A DNA stretch of 64,000 nucleotides. It comes from Pseudomonas floridensis (GTDB taxonomy: Bacteria; Pseudomonadota; Gammaproteobacteria; Pseudomonadales; Pseudomonadaceae). Positions 45,719 through 54,869 of the stretch are shown here, piece by piece. The stretch spans positions 1 to 64,000 of the forward strand of contig NZ_MUIO01000079.1 of assembly GCF_002087235.1 (NCBI RefSeq), given 5' to 3'. The notes under the pieces are model-generated. The model did no database searches, was not told the origin of the DNA, and worked only from the letters and a program-made list of their open reading frames with translations. Within the stretch, counting starts at the first letter, position 1. Each line of letters starts with the position of its first letter. The translations under genes and the position numbers were made by a program.

Positions 45719-46816
45719 ATGCGTTTTTCCAGAATTCTTTTAGTCGGCTGCCTGTCCCTGTTCAGCCTGCCGACCCTTGCCGAAACAGTGAACAATCTTT
45801 ATCAGGTGCGTGAGCCGGTCAACGGCCAGTCGCCCGATGAGCGCACCCGCGCCACCCAGGCGGCGCTCGAAACACTGGTGCTGCGTCTGACCGGCGATGC
45901 CAAGGCTGCGCAAGGTTCTGCGCTGGCAGCGTTGCGCAAGGACCCGCAGCAGGTCATCAGTCAGTACGGTTACGAGGCCGGTCCGCCCGAGTCCTTGCTG
46001 GTCGATTTCGATCCGGCCACCACCGACCGCGCACTGCGTCAGGCCGGTCTGCCGATCTGGGGCAGCAATCGTCCGTCGATTCTGGGCTGGTGGCTGAATG
46101 ATTCGGTCGAGGGCTCCAATCTGGTCGGCGACGGCCAGGCGTCCGCCGAACCTCTGCGTCGTGCCGCGCAGCATCGCGGCTTGCCGTTGCGTCTGCCGCT
46201 GGCTGACTTGAGCGAGCAGGGCATCGGCACGGCCAAGACCCTCGAAGGCACCGATGCCGCGCCTTTAAAGGAAGCTTCCGATCGCTACGGCGCCGACGCG
46301 ATCCTGGCCGTGCACGCCAGGGAAGACACCGGTCAGTGGCAAGGCAAATGGAACCTGTGGCTGGGCGAGCAGCGCGAGCAGGGCACCGCGACCGGTGTCA
46401 GTCCTGAGGCGCTGGCCGATGCGGTGTTGCTGGCGGTGAGTCAGCGTCTGGCGCCGCGCTTCGTCGCCAAGCCGGGTGCTTCGACCGGTCTGCTGATGCA
46501 GGTTCAGGGGATGACCTTCGAGCGTTATGCCCAGTTACTGCAACTACTCGATCCGTTCGGCGTGCGTGTGACGCTGGTCGAAGGCGATCGCGTGACGTTC
46601 GAGGTCAACGGCAACGCCGATCAGCTTCGTTCGCAGATGGCGCTGGCTAAACTTCAGGAAGTCCCGGCCAGCGAAGCGGCTGCGGCTGCTCAGCCCGCGC
46701 CAACCGCGCCGGTCGATGCATCGGCACCTGTTCCGGTGCCGGGCTCTACGCCCGCGCCCGGTTCTGCACCCATGATCGTTCCGGCGTCCGCGCCGCAACT
46801 GTATTTCCGCTGGTAA
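45719..46816 (+). CDS. DUF2066 exported protein
   Basis: This 365-residue protein has a signal peptide (RILLVGCLSLFSLPTLA) and then the DUF2066 features NLYQVREPVNGQSPDERTRATQAALETLVLRLTG, with a low-complexity Pro/Ala tail (residues about 322-355, GSTPAPGSAP). It is conserved between purM and the AI-2E-type permease in Pseudomonas. Function unknown. ATG 45719 is chosen because it opens the signal peptide; the frame is open 30 codons upstream. Confidence 0.87.
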   Translation: MRFSRILLVGCLSLFSLPTLAETVNNLYQVREPVNGQSPDERTRATQAALETLVLRLTGDAKAAQGSALAALRKDPQQVISQYGYEAGPPESLLVDFDPATTDRALRQAGLPIWGSNRPSILGWWLNDSVEGSNLVGDGQASAEPLRRAAQHRGLPLRLPLADLSEQGIGTAKTLEGTDAAPLKEASDRYGADAILAVHAREDTGQWQGKWNLWLGEQREQGTATGVSPEALADAVLLAVSQRLAPRFVAKPGASTGLLMQVQGMTFERYAQLLQLLDPFGVRVTLVEGDRVTFEVNGNADQLRSQMALAKLQEVPASEAAAAAQPAPTAPVDASAPVPVPGSTPAPGSAPMIVPASAPQLYFRW

Positions 46817-46854
46817 CTCGGCAAGCGCATTTTCCACTGGGTTGAGAGGCATTG

Positions 46855-47928
46855 ATGACTGATACGCGACGTTGGTTCTGGATCGGCGGGCTGGCCCTGC
46901 TGGTTGCATTCGTGGTGTTGCTGCACACGATCCTTACCCCGTTTCTGGTGGCGCTGTTGCTGGCGTATATGGGCGATCCGCTGGTGGATCGTCTGGAACG
47001 TGCGGGTCTGTCCCGAACGCTCAGCGTGGTGGCCGTGTTCGGCCTGTTCACGCTGGTGTTGATGGCGTTGTTGCTGGTACTGGTGCCGATGCTGGCCAAG
47101 CAGTTGTATCGTCTGTACGAGCTGGCGCCGCAGATGCTCGACTGGCTGCAGCATTCTGCGCTGCCGTGGGTGCAGGCCAAGTTCGGGCTGTCTGATGGTT
47201 TCTGGAAGTTCGACAAGATCAAAGCAGCAATCTCCGAGCACATGGGGCAGGCGGGCGATATCGTTTCCATCGTCCTTTCCCAGGCCACCGCGTCAGGGCT
47301 GGCGCTGATCGGCTGGCTGACCAATCTGGTACTGATCCCGGTGGTGTGTTTCTACCTGCTGCGCGACTGGGATGTGATGATGGGCAAGATTCGCGGCCTG
47401 TTGCCTCGTCAGCGTGAAGGGCTGATCGTCAAGCTGGCAGGCGAGTGTCACGAGGTACTGGGTGCTTTCATTCGCGGCCAGTTGCTGGTCATGGTCGGTC
47501 TGGGTGTGATCTATGCGGCCGGCCTGATGTTGGTCGGGCTCGAATTGGGATTGTTGATCGGCGTGATCGCAGGTCTGGCGGCCATCGTGCCTTACATGGG
47601 TTTCGTGATCGGCATTGGCGCGGCGCTGATTGCCGGCCTGTTTCAGTTCGGTGGCGACCTGTATCCGATGTTGGGCATCGTTGCGGTGTTCATGATCGGT
47701 CAGGCGCTGGAAGGCATGGTGCTCACCCCCTTGCTGGTAGGTGACCGCATCGGTTTGCACCCGGTGGCGGTGATCTTCGCGATCCTGGCCGGTGGCGAAC
47801 TGTTCGGCTTTACCGGCATCCTGTTGGCGCTGCCGGTGGCGGCGGTCATCATGGTGCTGGTGCGTCACGTTCATGACGTCTACAAGGATTCGGAGATCTA
47901 CGCGGGTGCTGAAGATCCTGATTTATAA
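46855..47928 (+). CDS. AI-2E/PerM-family inner-membrane permease
   Basis: This 357-residue protein has seven or eight hydrophobic segments: WIGGLALLVAFVVLLHTIL, FLVALLLAYMGDPLVDRLER, SVVAVFGLFTLVLMALLLVLVPML, a soluble loop, and C-terminal helices with GLILVGL-like and GFTGILLALPVAAVIMVLVRH. This is the AI-2E transporter/PerM family, with assigned roles from autoinducer export to osmotic Na+/H+ exchange. ATG 46855 follows GAGAGG. A stem-loop lies just downstream. Confidence 0.9.
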   Translation: MTDTRRWFWIGGLALLVAFVVLLHTILTPFLVALLLAYMGDPLVDRLERAGLSRTLSVVAVFGLFTLVLMALLLVLVPMLAKQLYRLYELAPQMLDWLQHSALPWVQAKFGLSDGFWKFDKIKAAISEHMGQAGDIVSIVLSQATASGLALIGWLTNLVLIPVVCFYLLRDWDVMMGKIRGLLPRQREGLIVKLAGECHEVLGAFIRGQLLVMVGLGVIYAAGLMLVGLELGLLIGVIAGLAAIVPYMGFVIGIGAALIAGLFQFGGDLYPMLGIVAVFMIGQALEGMVLTPLLVGDRIGLHPVAVIFAILAGGELFGFTGILLALPVAAVIMVLVRHVHDVYKDSEIYAGAEDPDL

Positions 47929-47950
47929 GCGCTTTTCGGTCTGGTCGCGC

Positions 47951-47993
47951 GGCAGCACTTCACGGGTATCGGCGTGGTCCGTGAAGTGCCGCC
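47951..47993 (+). terminator. Long stem-loop between the permease gene and hda
   Basis: GGCAGCACTTCACGG pairs with CCGTGAAGTGCCGCC with one base offset, leaving a 13-nt loop. There is no T-run on the plus strand, so it is a candidate mRNA-processing or REP-type element more than a clear terminator. Confidence 0.5.
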
Positions 47994-48145
47994 AAATGTC
48001 CCGCCTGCTTCCCTGCTTTACCCGGCCAGACGCAAACCTTTGATTTTGCTTGGGGTCTGTCGCATTGTGCGACCAGCGTCACGGGTATAAACTTTGCGCA
48101 CTTTACACAGAGGCCCTTGGCGGTTCGCATGAACCGTTCGTCAGC

Positions 48146-48850
48146 ATGAAACCGATTCAGCTGCCCCTGAGTGTGCGTCTGCGTGATGACGCCACTTTCG
48201 TCAATTACTATCCAGGCGCCAATGCCGCTGCACTCGGCTATGTCGAGCGGCTGTGCGAAGCCGACGCCGGATGGACCGAAAGCCTCATTTATCTGTGGGG
48301 CAAGGACGGCGTAGGGCGCACGCATCTGTTGCAGGCGGCCTGCCTGCGTTTCGAGCAGATGGGCGAGCCTGCGGTGTACCTGCCGTTGGGCGAGGTTATC
48401 GATGAAGGGGTCGAGCTGTTCGACCATCTCGAACAGTACGAGCTGGTTTGCCTGGATGACTTGCAGGCCGTCGTGGGTAAGCCGGAGTGGGAAGAAGCCC
48501 TGTTTCATCTGTTCAACCGTCTGCGTGACAGTGGCCGGCGTTTGCTGATCGCTGCGTCCAAGTCGCCCCGTGAGCTGCCGGTCAAACTGCCGGACCTCAA
48601 GTCGCGCCTGACCATGGCGTTGGTGTTCCAGATGCGCGGCCTGTCCGATGAAGACAAATTGCGTGCCCTGCAACTGCGTGCATCCCGACGTGGCTTGCAC
48701 CTGACCGACGAAGTCGGCCATTTCATCCTCACCCGTGGCACGCGCAGCATGAGCGCGCTGTTCGAGCTGCTGGAGCGTCTGGATCAGGCGTCCCTGCAGG
48801 AGAAACGCAAGCTGACCATTCCTTTCCTTAAAGAGACGCTCGGGTGGTAG
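48146..48850 (+). CDS. hda: DnaA regulatory inactivator Hda
   Basis: Hda (234 residues) works with the DNA clamp to make DnaA hydrolyse its ATP, preventing re-initiation of replication. The AAA+ features are WGKDGVGRTHLLQA (Walker A, here with the Hda-type GVGRTH) and LVCLDDLQAV (Walker B). The C-terminal lid is present. The N-terminal clamp-binding QLPLSVRLRDDATF is visible near residue 5. The frame is open 32 codons upstream, but ATG 48146 gives the known 234-residue length. It overlaps the sir2-type gene by 7 bp. Confidence 0.94.
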   Translation: MKPIQLPLSVRLRDDATFVNYYPGANAAALGYVERLCEADAGWTESLIYLWGKDGVGRTHLLQAACLRFEQMGEPAVYLPLGEVIDEGVELFDHLEQYELVCLDDLQAVVGKPEWEEALFHLFNRLRDSGRRLLIAASKSPRELPVKLPDLKSRLTMALVFQMRGLSDEDKLRALQLRASRRGLHLTDEVGHFILTRGTRSMSALFELLERLDQASLQEKRKLTIPFLKETLGW

Positions 48851-49608
48851 ACGAGGCGCTGCTGATGCAGACGGCGGCTGCCCTGCGCCATGCACAGCGG
48901 ATTCTGGTGATCACCGGCGCGGGTCTCTCGGCTGACTCGGGTCTGCCGACCTATCGTGGCGTTGGCGGACTCTACAATGGCAAGACCGATGATGGCCTGC
49001 CTATAGAAGTGGCTTTGTCCGGCCCGATGCTGCGTCGTGATCCCGAGCTGTGCTGGAAGTACATCGCCCAGTTGGGCAAGGCATGCCTCGGCGGCCAGCC
49101 GAATTCGGCGCACTACGCCATCGCACAGTTGCAACGCATCAAACCCGAGTGCTGGGTGCTGACTCAGAACGTCGATGGCTATCACCGCGCGGCAGGCAGT
49201 CCGCCCGAGCGGCTGATCGAGATCCACGGTCAACTGACGCCGCTGTTCTGTCAGTCGTGCGGCGCCGAAGACACAGGGTTGAGCGAGCACCTTGGACGTT
49301 CTTTGCCACCTTTGTGTTCAATCTGTAATGGCGTTTTGCGACCGTCTGTCGTTCTTTTTCAGGAAATGCTCCCCGAGCTCGCCCTTGAAACACTGTATGA
49401 ACAACTGGCTAAAGGCTATGATGCAGTGCTGAGTATCGGCACCACCGCAAGCTTCCCCTATATCCATGAGCCGGTGATTCGCACCCGTGTTTCCGGGGGT
49501 TTTACGGCTGAAATCAATCCGCAACCGACGGATCACAGTGCGCAGATGGACGTGTTTTTGAAGTCCCGCGCCGTACATGTCATGGAAAAACTGATAAGTC
49601 ACATTTAG
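48844..49608 (+). CDS. Sir2-family NAD-dependent deacetylase
   Basis: This 254-residue sirtuin has the NAD site GAGLSADSGLPTYRG, the TQNVDGYHRAAGS loop, the catalytic His in IHGQLTP, four zinc cysteines (CQSC near 141, CSIC near 163) and the C-terminal SIGTTASFPY. It would remove acetyl groups from proteins such as acetyl-CoA synthetase. GTG 48844 lies inside hda, indicating coupled translation, an arrangement worth noting because Hda acts on DnaA, which is acetylated in some bacteria. Confidence 0.93.
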   Translation: MVDEALLMQTAAALRHAQRILVITGAGLSADSGLPTYRGVGGLYNGKTDDGLPIEVALSGPMLRRDPELCWKYIAQLGKACLGGQPNSAHYAIAQLQRIKPECWVLTQNVDGYHRAAGSPPERLIEIHGQLTPLFCQSCGAEDTGLSEHLGRSLPPLCSICNGVLRPSVVLFQEMLPELALETLYEQLAKGYDAVLSIGTTASFPYIHEPVIRTRVSGGFTAEINPQPTDHSAQMDVFLKSRAVHVMEKLISHI

Positions 49609-49683
49609 TTCGATTGAATTTGCAAATCGTTTTGATAGCGGGCATAGTCTCGCCTTCTTAACAGTTCAGCCACGGTCGTGCCC

Positions 49684-50409
49684 ATGCAAGTTGTTCGCTT
49701 CGCACCCCTCGTGCCCCTCGCACTCGTTACATTTCTGTTCGGTTGCTCGGCCAATTTGCCGGTTGCGCAGCAGGATCAGGTTCAGCCAAAGCCTCGTTAC
49801 CAGAACACGGTTACCGCACAGTCCGCAGCGCATCGCGCCGACGCCGTAGCCCTGCAGGACGAAATGGCCACTGAAGACGAGCTGGCTCAGTTTTCTGATA
49901 ACACATCCTACAAATTGCCGGTTCTGGCCGAAAGCATCCTCGAACGTGGCAAGTCTCTGATCGGTACGCGTTACCGGTTTGGCGGCACCTCCACCACGTC
50001 GGGTTTCGATTGCAGCGGTTTCATCGGTTTTCTGTTTCGTGAAGAGGCCGGCATGAACCTGCCGCGCTCCACTCGCGAAATGATCAACGTCGATGCACCT
50101 GTCGTCTCGCGTCAGAACCTCAAGCCTGGTGATGTGCTGTTCTTCAGCACCCGCGGTCGTGGCCGCGTCAGTCATGCGGCGATCTACGCCGGTAACGATC
50201 AGTTCATCCATTCCAGCAGCCGTCGCAGTGGCGGTGTACGCATTGACAGTCTTGATGATGCTTACTGGAATAAGACCTTCATCGAAGCCAAGCGTCCGCT
50301 GGCCATGGCACCCGGTGCCGTAGCTGTGAAGACGCCAGCGGTTGCCACACAGACAACGGCAATGACTTCGACTACAGTCAAGATCGCACCAAAACGCCCC
50401 AAGAAATGA
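49684..50409 (+). CDS. NlpC/P60 cell-wall peptidase lipoprotein
   Basis: This 241-residue lipoprotein has a signal ending in the lipobox LFGC and an NlpC/P60 domain at about residues 75-195: GTRYRFGGTSTTSGFDCSGFIGFLFR with the catalytic Cys, PRSTREM, and the His in RVSHAAIYAG. Such enzymes cut D-Glu-mDAP bonds in peptidoglycan. A Thr/Ala-rich tail ends in a basic RPKK. ATG 49684 is preferred; an in-frame GTG lies two codons upstream. Confidence 0.93.
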   Translation: MQVVRFAPLVPLALVTFLFGCSANLPVAQQDQVQPKPRYQNTVTAQSAAHRADAVALQDEMATEDELAQFSDNTSYKLPVLAESILERGKSLIGTRYRFGGTSTTSGFDCSGFIGFLFREEAGMNLPRSTREMINVDAPVVSRQNLKPGDVLFFSTRGRGRVSHAAIYAGNDQFIHSSSRRSGGVRIDSLDDAYWNKTFIEAKRPLAMAPGAVAVKTPAVATQTTAMTSTTVKIAPKRPKK

Positions 50410-50415
50410 AAAATG

Positions 50416-50452
50416 AAAAACGCAGACAGGCCGATGGCCTGTTTGCGTTTTT
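50416..50452. terminator. Rho-independent terminator between the two NlpC/P60 genes
   Basis: AAAAACGCAGACAGGCC, GAT loop and GGCCTGTTTGCGTTTTT make a long stem with a T-run. It begins 7 bp after the first lipoprotein's stop. Confidence 0.9.
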
Positions 50453-50499
50453 GAGCTTCTCGGCAGCGTAAGCCGCATCCGGATCAGGTTGTTGTGGTT

Positions 50500-51045
50500 A
50501 TGTCGATTGCTTTGCGCCTGATAGTCATCTCTGTTGCTGCGTTGCTCGGTGCCTGCGCCGGCGCACCGCCGCCCCCCGCTCAGCCCCGGGTCGTCTATCG
50601 CCCGGTGGTCACCGCGCCTCCCCAGATTCTTTCCCAGGCTGCCGAAGATGTGCTGTTTCGCGCATTGGGGCTGGTCGGCACGCCCTATCGCTGGGGCGGT
50701 AACACGCCGGACTCGGGTTTTGATTGCAGTGGTCTGATTGGCTACGTCTATCGTGACGCGGCGGGTATCTCGCTGCCACGCTCGACCCGCGACATGGTGG
50801 TGATGGGCGCACCCGATGTGCGTCGTGAGCAGCTGCAATCGGGGGATCTGGTGTTCTTCGCCACGTCGGGTGGCTCGCAGGTGTCGCATGCCGGTATCTA
50901 CGTCGGCGAGGGACGCTTCGTGCATGCTCCAGCCACCGGCGGCACGGTCAAGCTGGACAGCCTCGACAAGCCGTATTGGCAGAAAGCCTATCTCAACGCC
51001 AAGCGCGTGATCCAGCCTTCGAATCTGGCGCAGAATCGTCCGTAA
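50500..51045 (+). CDS. NlpC/P60 cell-wall peptidase lipoprotein, second copy
   Basis: This 181-residue lipoprotein (lipobox LLGAC) is a shorter relative of the preceding gene: GTPYRWGGNTPDSGFDCSGLIGYVYR with the catalytic Cys, LPRSTRDM and the His in QVSHAGIYVG. The two proteins share the same core motifs, so the pair probably arose by tandem duplication followed by divergence. ATG 50500 gives a clean signal peptide; an in-frame GTG lies two codons upstream. A weak terminator follows at 51107. Confidence 0.93.
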   Translation: MSIALRLIVISVAALLGACAGAPPPPAQPRVVYRPVVTAPPQILSQAAEDVLFRALGLVGTPYRWGGNTPDSGFDCSGLIGYVYRDAAGISLPRSTRDMVVMGAPDVRREQLQSGDLVFFATSGGSQVSHAGIYVGEGRFVHAPATGGTVKLDSLDKPYWQKAYLNAKRVIQPSNLAQNRP

Positions 51046-51106
51046 TCTCTACATACCCGCACATGTGACCCATCGTGATGCCTGATCACTTGCCGGTTCC
51101 AGTCCG

Positions 51107-51135
51107 GGCGCTCCCATCTGCATGAGAGCGCCTTT
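51107..51135 (+). terminator. Probable terminator after the second NlpC/P60 gene
   Basis: GGCGCTC, a 12-nt loop and GAGCGCC followed by TTTC. It lies 62 bp beyond the stop and 19 bp before the convergent dehydrogenase stop, so it could end the plus-strand transcript. Confidence 0.55.
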
Positions 51136-51153
51136 CGAAATGTTGATCTTGAG

Positions 51154-52482
51154 CTACTGAGCCGCCTTCGCGGACGTCACCCGCCAGATCTTGTTGCCCA
51201 CGTCATCCGCCACCAGTAAACCCCCGCGATGGTCATTGACGACGCCGACCGGGCGACCCATGGCTTTTTCGTCACTGTTCAGGAAGCCGGTCAACACATC
51301 GACCGGGGCGCCGTTCGGCTTGCCGTTGCTGAACGGCACGAACACCACCTTGTAGCCACTGTGCGGTTTGCGATTCCAGGAGCCGTGTTGGCCGATGAAC
51401 AGACCTTCGTTGAACGGTGCGGCCAGCGTTTTGCCGTCGGCGAAGACCAGGCCCAGCGAAGCTGTGTGCGGCCCGACGGCATAGTCCGGTTTGATAGCCT
51501 TGGCGACCAGCGCCGGATTCTGTGGCTTGACGCGCTCGTCCACGTGTTGGCCATAGTAGCTATAAGGCCAGCCGTAGAAGCCGCCGTCCTGTACCGATGT
51601 CACGTAGTCGGGCACCAGATCGCTGCCGATCTCGTCACGCTCGTTGACGGCGGTCCACAACTTGCCGGTGGTCGGCTCCCAGTCCATGCCATTGGGATTG
51701 CGCAGGCCTGAAGCAAAGATGCGATGGTTGCCGGTGGCCGCGTCCACTTCCCAGATCGCGGCACGGCCTTCTTCCTTGTCCATGCCGTTTTCGGCCACGT
51801 TGCTGTTGGAGCCGACGGTCACATACAGCTTGCTGCCGTCCTTGCTGGCGATGACGTTCTTGGTCCAGTGGTGGTTCAGCGTGCCGCCCGGCAGATCGAC
51901 GACCTTGGTCGGTTGCGCACTGATCGAGGTCTGGCCGTTTTCGTACGGGAAACTGATCAGGCGGTCGGTGTCGGCGACGTAGAGCTTATTGCCGACCAGC
52001 GTCATGCCGAACGGCGAATTGAGGTTCTGCAGGAACACCGTACGGGTTTCCGCGACACCGTCATTGTTGGTGTCGCGCAGCAGGGTGATGCGGTTGGCGC
52101 TCGGCACGCCCGCACCGGCGCGGCCCATGACCTTCTCCATGACCCAGCCGCGAATGCCCTTGGAGTCATCCGGTTTGGCCGGCGAATTGGTTTCCGCGAC
52201 CAGTACGTCGCCGTTGGGCAGCACGTACAACCAGCGCGGGTGATCCAGGTGCTCGGCGAAGGCCCCGACCTGGGTGCCCGCTGCCGCCACCGGTCTGGCG
52301 TCTTTTTCCCAGCCCACGGCCGGTGCGATGTTGACCGTGGGGATCAGTGTTTTGTTGGGTTCCGGCAGCTTCGGAGATGGCCCCGTTCCGTCCGAGACCT
52401 GCAGGGTCGATGACTCGCCGCAGGCCGCCAGGCCACCAGCCACCAGAAGCAATACGGCGTAATGAGGTCTGAGTTTGAACAT
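51154..52482 (-). CDS. Sorbosone-dehydrogenase-like PQQ-type lipoprotein
   Basis: This 442-residue protein has a lipoprotein signal ([11 protein letters not shown]) and a six-bladed propeller body with the glucose/sorbosone dehydrogenase features: [69 protein letters not shown] and [10 protein letters not shown]. Such soluble or anchored enzymes oxidise sugars or aldoses with PQQ in the periplasm; the substrate is unknown. It is convergent with the NlpC/P60 gene and divergent from the cobalamin operon. ATG 52482 follows GGAGATGCACC. Confidence 0.9.
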   Translation of the reverse strand: MFKLRPHYAVLLLVAGGLAACGESSTLQVSDGTGPSPKLPEPNKTLIPTVNIAPAVGWEKDARPVAAAGTQVGAFAEHLDHPRWLYVLPNGDVLVAETNSPAKPDDSKGIRGWVMEKVMGRAGAGVPSANRITLLRDTNNDGVAETRTVFLQNLNSPFGMTLVGNKLYVADTDRLISFPYENGQTSISAQPTKVVDLPGGTLNHHWTKNVIASKDGSKLYVTVGSNSNVAENGMDKEEGRAAIWEVDAATGNHRIFASGLRNPNGMDWEPTTGKLWTAVNERDEIGSDLVPDYVTSVQDGGFYGWPYSYYGQHVDERVKPQNPALVAKAIKPDYAVGPHTASLGLVFADGKTLAAPFNEGLFIGQHGSWNRKPHSGYKVVFVPFSNGKPNGAPVDVLTGFLNSDEKAMGRPVGVVNDHRGGLLVADDVGNKIWRVTSAKAAQ

Positions 52483-52654
52483 GGTGCATCTCCATCGATA
52501 AAGGCTTGGTCCAGTAAGGGGTAGAGACGCCTCGGCGGCCGAGGTTCAATCGCACACAGGTATTGGGCACCTCCGTGCAAGTGAATGGCCTGTACGCCGT
52601 TGCGCTGCAGTGTCGATTGACGCTCCATCCCCAACCCTCTACCCTTCGCGGTTC

Positions 52655-52845
52655 GTTTCAGGTGCTCTGCAATCCTCCCGATTGGCAGGGTGAAACAGGG
52701 AAGCCGGTGTGGGTCATGCGATCCGATCCCGGCGCTGCCCCCGCAACGGTAAATGAGTCAAGGCTGTGCACGACGCCACTGTGTTTCAACACGGGAAGGC
52801 GCGCAGTCGGGGTGACCCGCTCATGAGCCCGGAGACCGGCCTGAA
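52655..52845 (+). ncRNA. Cobalamin (adenosylcobalamin) riboswitch
   Basis: The conserved core is complete: GGTGCTCTGCAATC near 52661, GGGAAGCCGGTG at 52698, GCTGCCCCCGCAACGGTAA at 52734, the B12-box GCCACTG at 52775, GGGAAGGCGCGCAG at 52793 and the closing GAGCCCGGAGACCGGCC at 52825. It sits upstream of the ten-gene cobalamin operon and should lower its expression when adenosylcobalamin is plentiful. A CATCAC-GGAGG-GTGATG hairpin at 52857-52873, just beyond it, may be part of the expression platform. Confidence 0.93.
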
Positions 52846-52951
52846 TCAGTCAATGGCATCACGGAGGGTGATGTTCTGTGCAGGGCGTTGCCGTGCTGTT
52901 CAGTGCTGTCCTTCCGTCTGCCTTTCGCGTCCCCTATTGCGGAGAGCCGAG

Positions 52952-53563
52952 ATGAACGAATCCCCCGAACGCGACGAACGCCATCTGGCGCGCATGCAGC
53001 GCAAGAAAGCCGTGATGGACGAGCGCATCGCCAGCTCCCCCAATGAATGCGGGCTGCTGCTGGTGCTGACCGGCAACGGCAAGGGCAAGAGCAGCTCGGC
53101 GTTCGGCATGCTTGCGCGCGCCATGGGGCATGGCATGCAGTGTGGAGTTGTGCAGTTCATCAAAGGCCGCAACAGCACCGGCGAAGAATTGTTTTTCCGG
53201 CGTTTTCCCGAGCAGGTGCGGTATCACGTGATGGGCGAAGGGTTTACCTGGGAAACCCAGGATCGCCAGCGCGACATCGCTGCCGCCGAATCCGCTTGGG
53301 CCGTGAGTCTTGAAATGCTGCGCGATCCGGGCATCGGCCTGGTGGTGCTCGACGAATTGAACATTGCCCTCAAGCACGGTTATCTCGATCTTGAGCAGGT
53401 CCTGAGCGACCTGCAGGCCCGCCCGCCGATGCAGCATGTGGTGGTGACCGGCCGTGGTGCCAAACCCGAATTGATCGACCTGGCCGACACCGTTTCGGAT
53501 GTCGGCGTGGTCAAACACGCATTCCAGTCCGGAATTCGGGCACAAAAAGGTATCGAGTTATGA
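52952..53563 (+). CDS. cobO: Corrinoid adenosyltransferase
   Basis: CobO (203 residues) adenosylates cob(I)yrinic acid a,c-diamide and also salvages cobinamide and cobalamin. It has the P-loop LTGNGKGKSSSAFGMLARAMGHG near its N-terminus and the Walker B-like VVLDELNIAL. The start at ATG 52952 follows GCGGAGAG, about 110 bp after the riboswitch core; the frame is open through the riboswitch, so the upstream starts are discounted. First gene of the operon. Confidence 0.95.
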   Translation: MNESPERDERHLARMQRKKAVMDERIASSPNECGLLLVLTGNGKGKSSSAFGMLARAMGHGMQCGVVQFIKGRNSTGEELFFRRFPEQVRYHVMGEGFTWETQDRQRDIAAAESAWAVSLEMLRDPGIGLVVLDELNIALKHGYLDLEQVLSDLQARPPMQHVVVTGRGAKPELIDLADTVSDVGVVKHAFQSGIRAQKGIEL

Positions 53564-53573
53564 GTAACCTTTC

Positions 53574-54869
53574 ATGAGAACCCCCAGGGATTGTCCGGCA
53601 GTATTGATCGCTGCGCCTGCGTCAGGCCAGGGCAAGACCACCGTCACCGCTGCGCTGGCGCGCCTGCACCGTAACCAGGGTCGCAAGGTCCGGGTCTTCA
53701 AGTGCGGCCCCGATTTTCTCGATCCGATGATTCTGGAGCGGGCGAGCGGGGCGCCGGTGTATCAGCTTGACCTGTGGATGATCGGCGCTGACGAAAGCCG
53801 TCGTCTGTTATGGGAAGCTGCTGGCGAGGCGGACCTGATCCTGATCGAAGGCGTGATGGGGCTGTTCGACGGTACACCGTCCAGCGCCGATCTGGCGCGG
53901 CACTTCGGTGTGCCGGTGCTCGGCGTGATCGACGGCACAGCCATGGCCCAGACCTTCGGCGCGCTGGCGCTGGGGCTGGCACGCTATCAGCCGGACCTGC
54001 CGTTTGCCGGTGTGCTGGCCAACCGTGTCGGCACGGTGCGGCATGCGCAGTTGCTGGAAAACAGCCTGACCGAAGGCCTGCGCTGGTACGGGGCGCTGTC
54101 GCGGGAAACCGGTTTCGAGTTGCCCAGCCGTCATCTTGGCCTGGTGCAGGCCGACGAACTCAACGACCTGGATCTGCGTCTGGACATGGCGGCAGCAGCG
54201 CTGGCCACCACTTGCGAAGTCGCGTTGCCGCCTGCGGTGACCTTCACAGCGTCGGACCCGGTGCAGATCGAACGGTCGCTCGATGGCGTGCGCATTGCCG
54301 TGGCCCGTGACGAAGCCTTTGCCTTTACCTACGGTGCCAGTCTTGATTTGCTGCGCGACATGGGTGCCGAACTGACGTTCTTCTCGCCGATCCGCGACAG
54401 CCATCTGCCTGAGGCTGACAGCCTCTATCTGCCAGGCGGCTACCCGGAACTGCACCACGTCGAGCTTTCAGCCAATACCACCATGCTGGCGGACATCAAC
54501 GCTCACCATGCGGCTGGCAAACCCTTGTTGGCCGAGTGCGGCGGCATGTTGTATCTGCTGGATGCCTTGACCGACGTCGAGGGCGTACGCGCAGAACTGG
54601 TCGGCTTGCTGCCCGGTGAAGCCGCCATGCAGAAGCGTCTGGCGGCGCTCGCTCTGCAAGCGGTCGACATGCCTGAAGGCGAGTTGCGCGGCCATACCTA
54701 CCACCATTCGCTGACCAGCACCGAGCTGGAGCCGATTGCCCGCGGTGTCAGCCCCAATGGCGGACGCGGTGCCGAGGCGGTTTATCGTAAGGGCCGGTTG
54801 ACGGCCTCCTACATCCATTTCTATTTTCCGTCCTGCCCACAGGCGATTGCGGCCCTGTTCAAGCCATGA
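53574..54869 (+). CDS. cobB: Cobyrinate a,c-diamide synthase
   Basis: CobB (431 residues) amidates the a and c carboxylates of (hydrogeno)byrinate with glutamine and ATP. It has a P-loop-like N-terminal synthetase domain (APASGQGKTTVTAAL, FKCGPDFLDP) and a C-terminal class I glutamine amidotransferase domain with the Cys in LLAECGGMLYLLD and LRGHTYHHS. ATG 53574 is 10 bp after cobO; the stop overlaps bluB by 4 bp. Confidence 0.95.
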   Translation: MRTPRDCPAVLIAAPASGQGKTTVTAALARLHRNQGRKVRVFKCGPDFLDPMILERASGAPVYQLDLWMIGADESRRLLWEAAGEADLILIEGVMGLFDGTPSSADLARHFGVPVLGVIDGTAMAQTFGALALGLARYQPDLPFAGVLANRVGTVRHAQLLENSLTEGLRWYGALSRETGFELPSRHLGLVQADELNDLDLRLDMAAAALATTCEVALPPAVTFTASDPVQIERSLDGVRIAVARDEAFAFTYGASLDLLRDMGAELTFFSPIRDSHLPEADSLYLPGGYPELHHVELSANTTMLADINAHHAAGKPLLAECGGMLYLLDALTDVEGVRAELVGLLPGEAAMQKRLAALALQAVDMPEGELRGHTYHHSLTSTELEPIARGVSPNGGRGAEAVYRKGRLTASYIHFYFPSCPQAIAALFKP

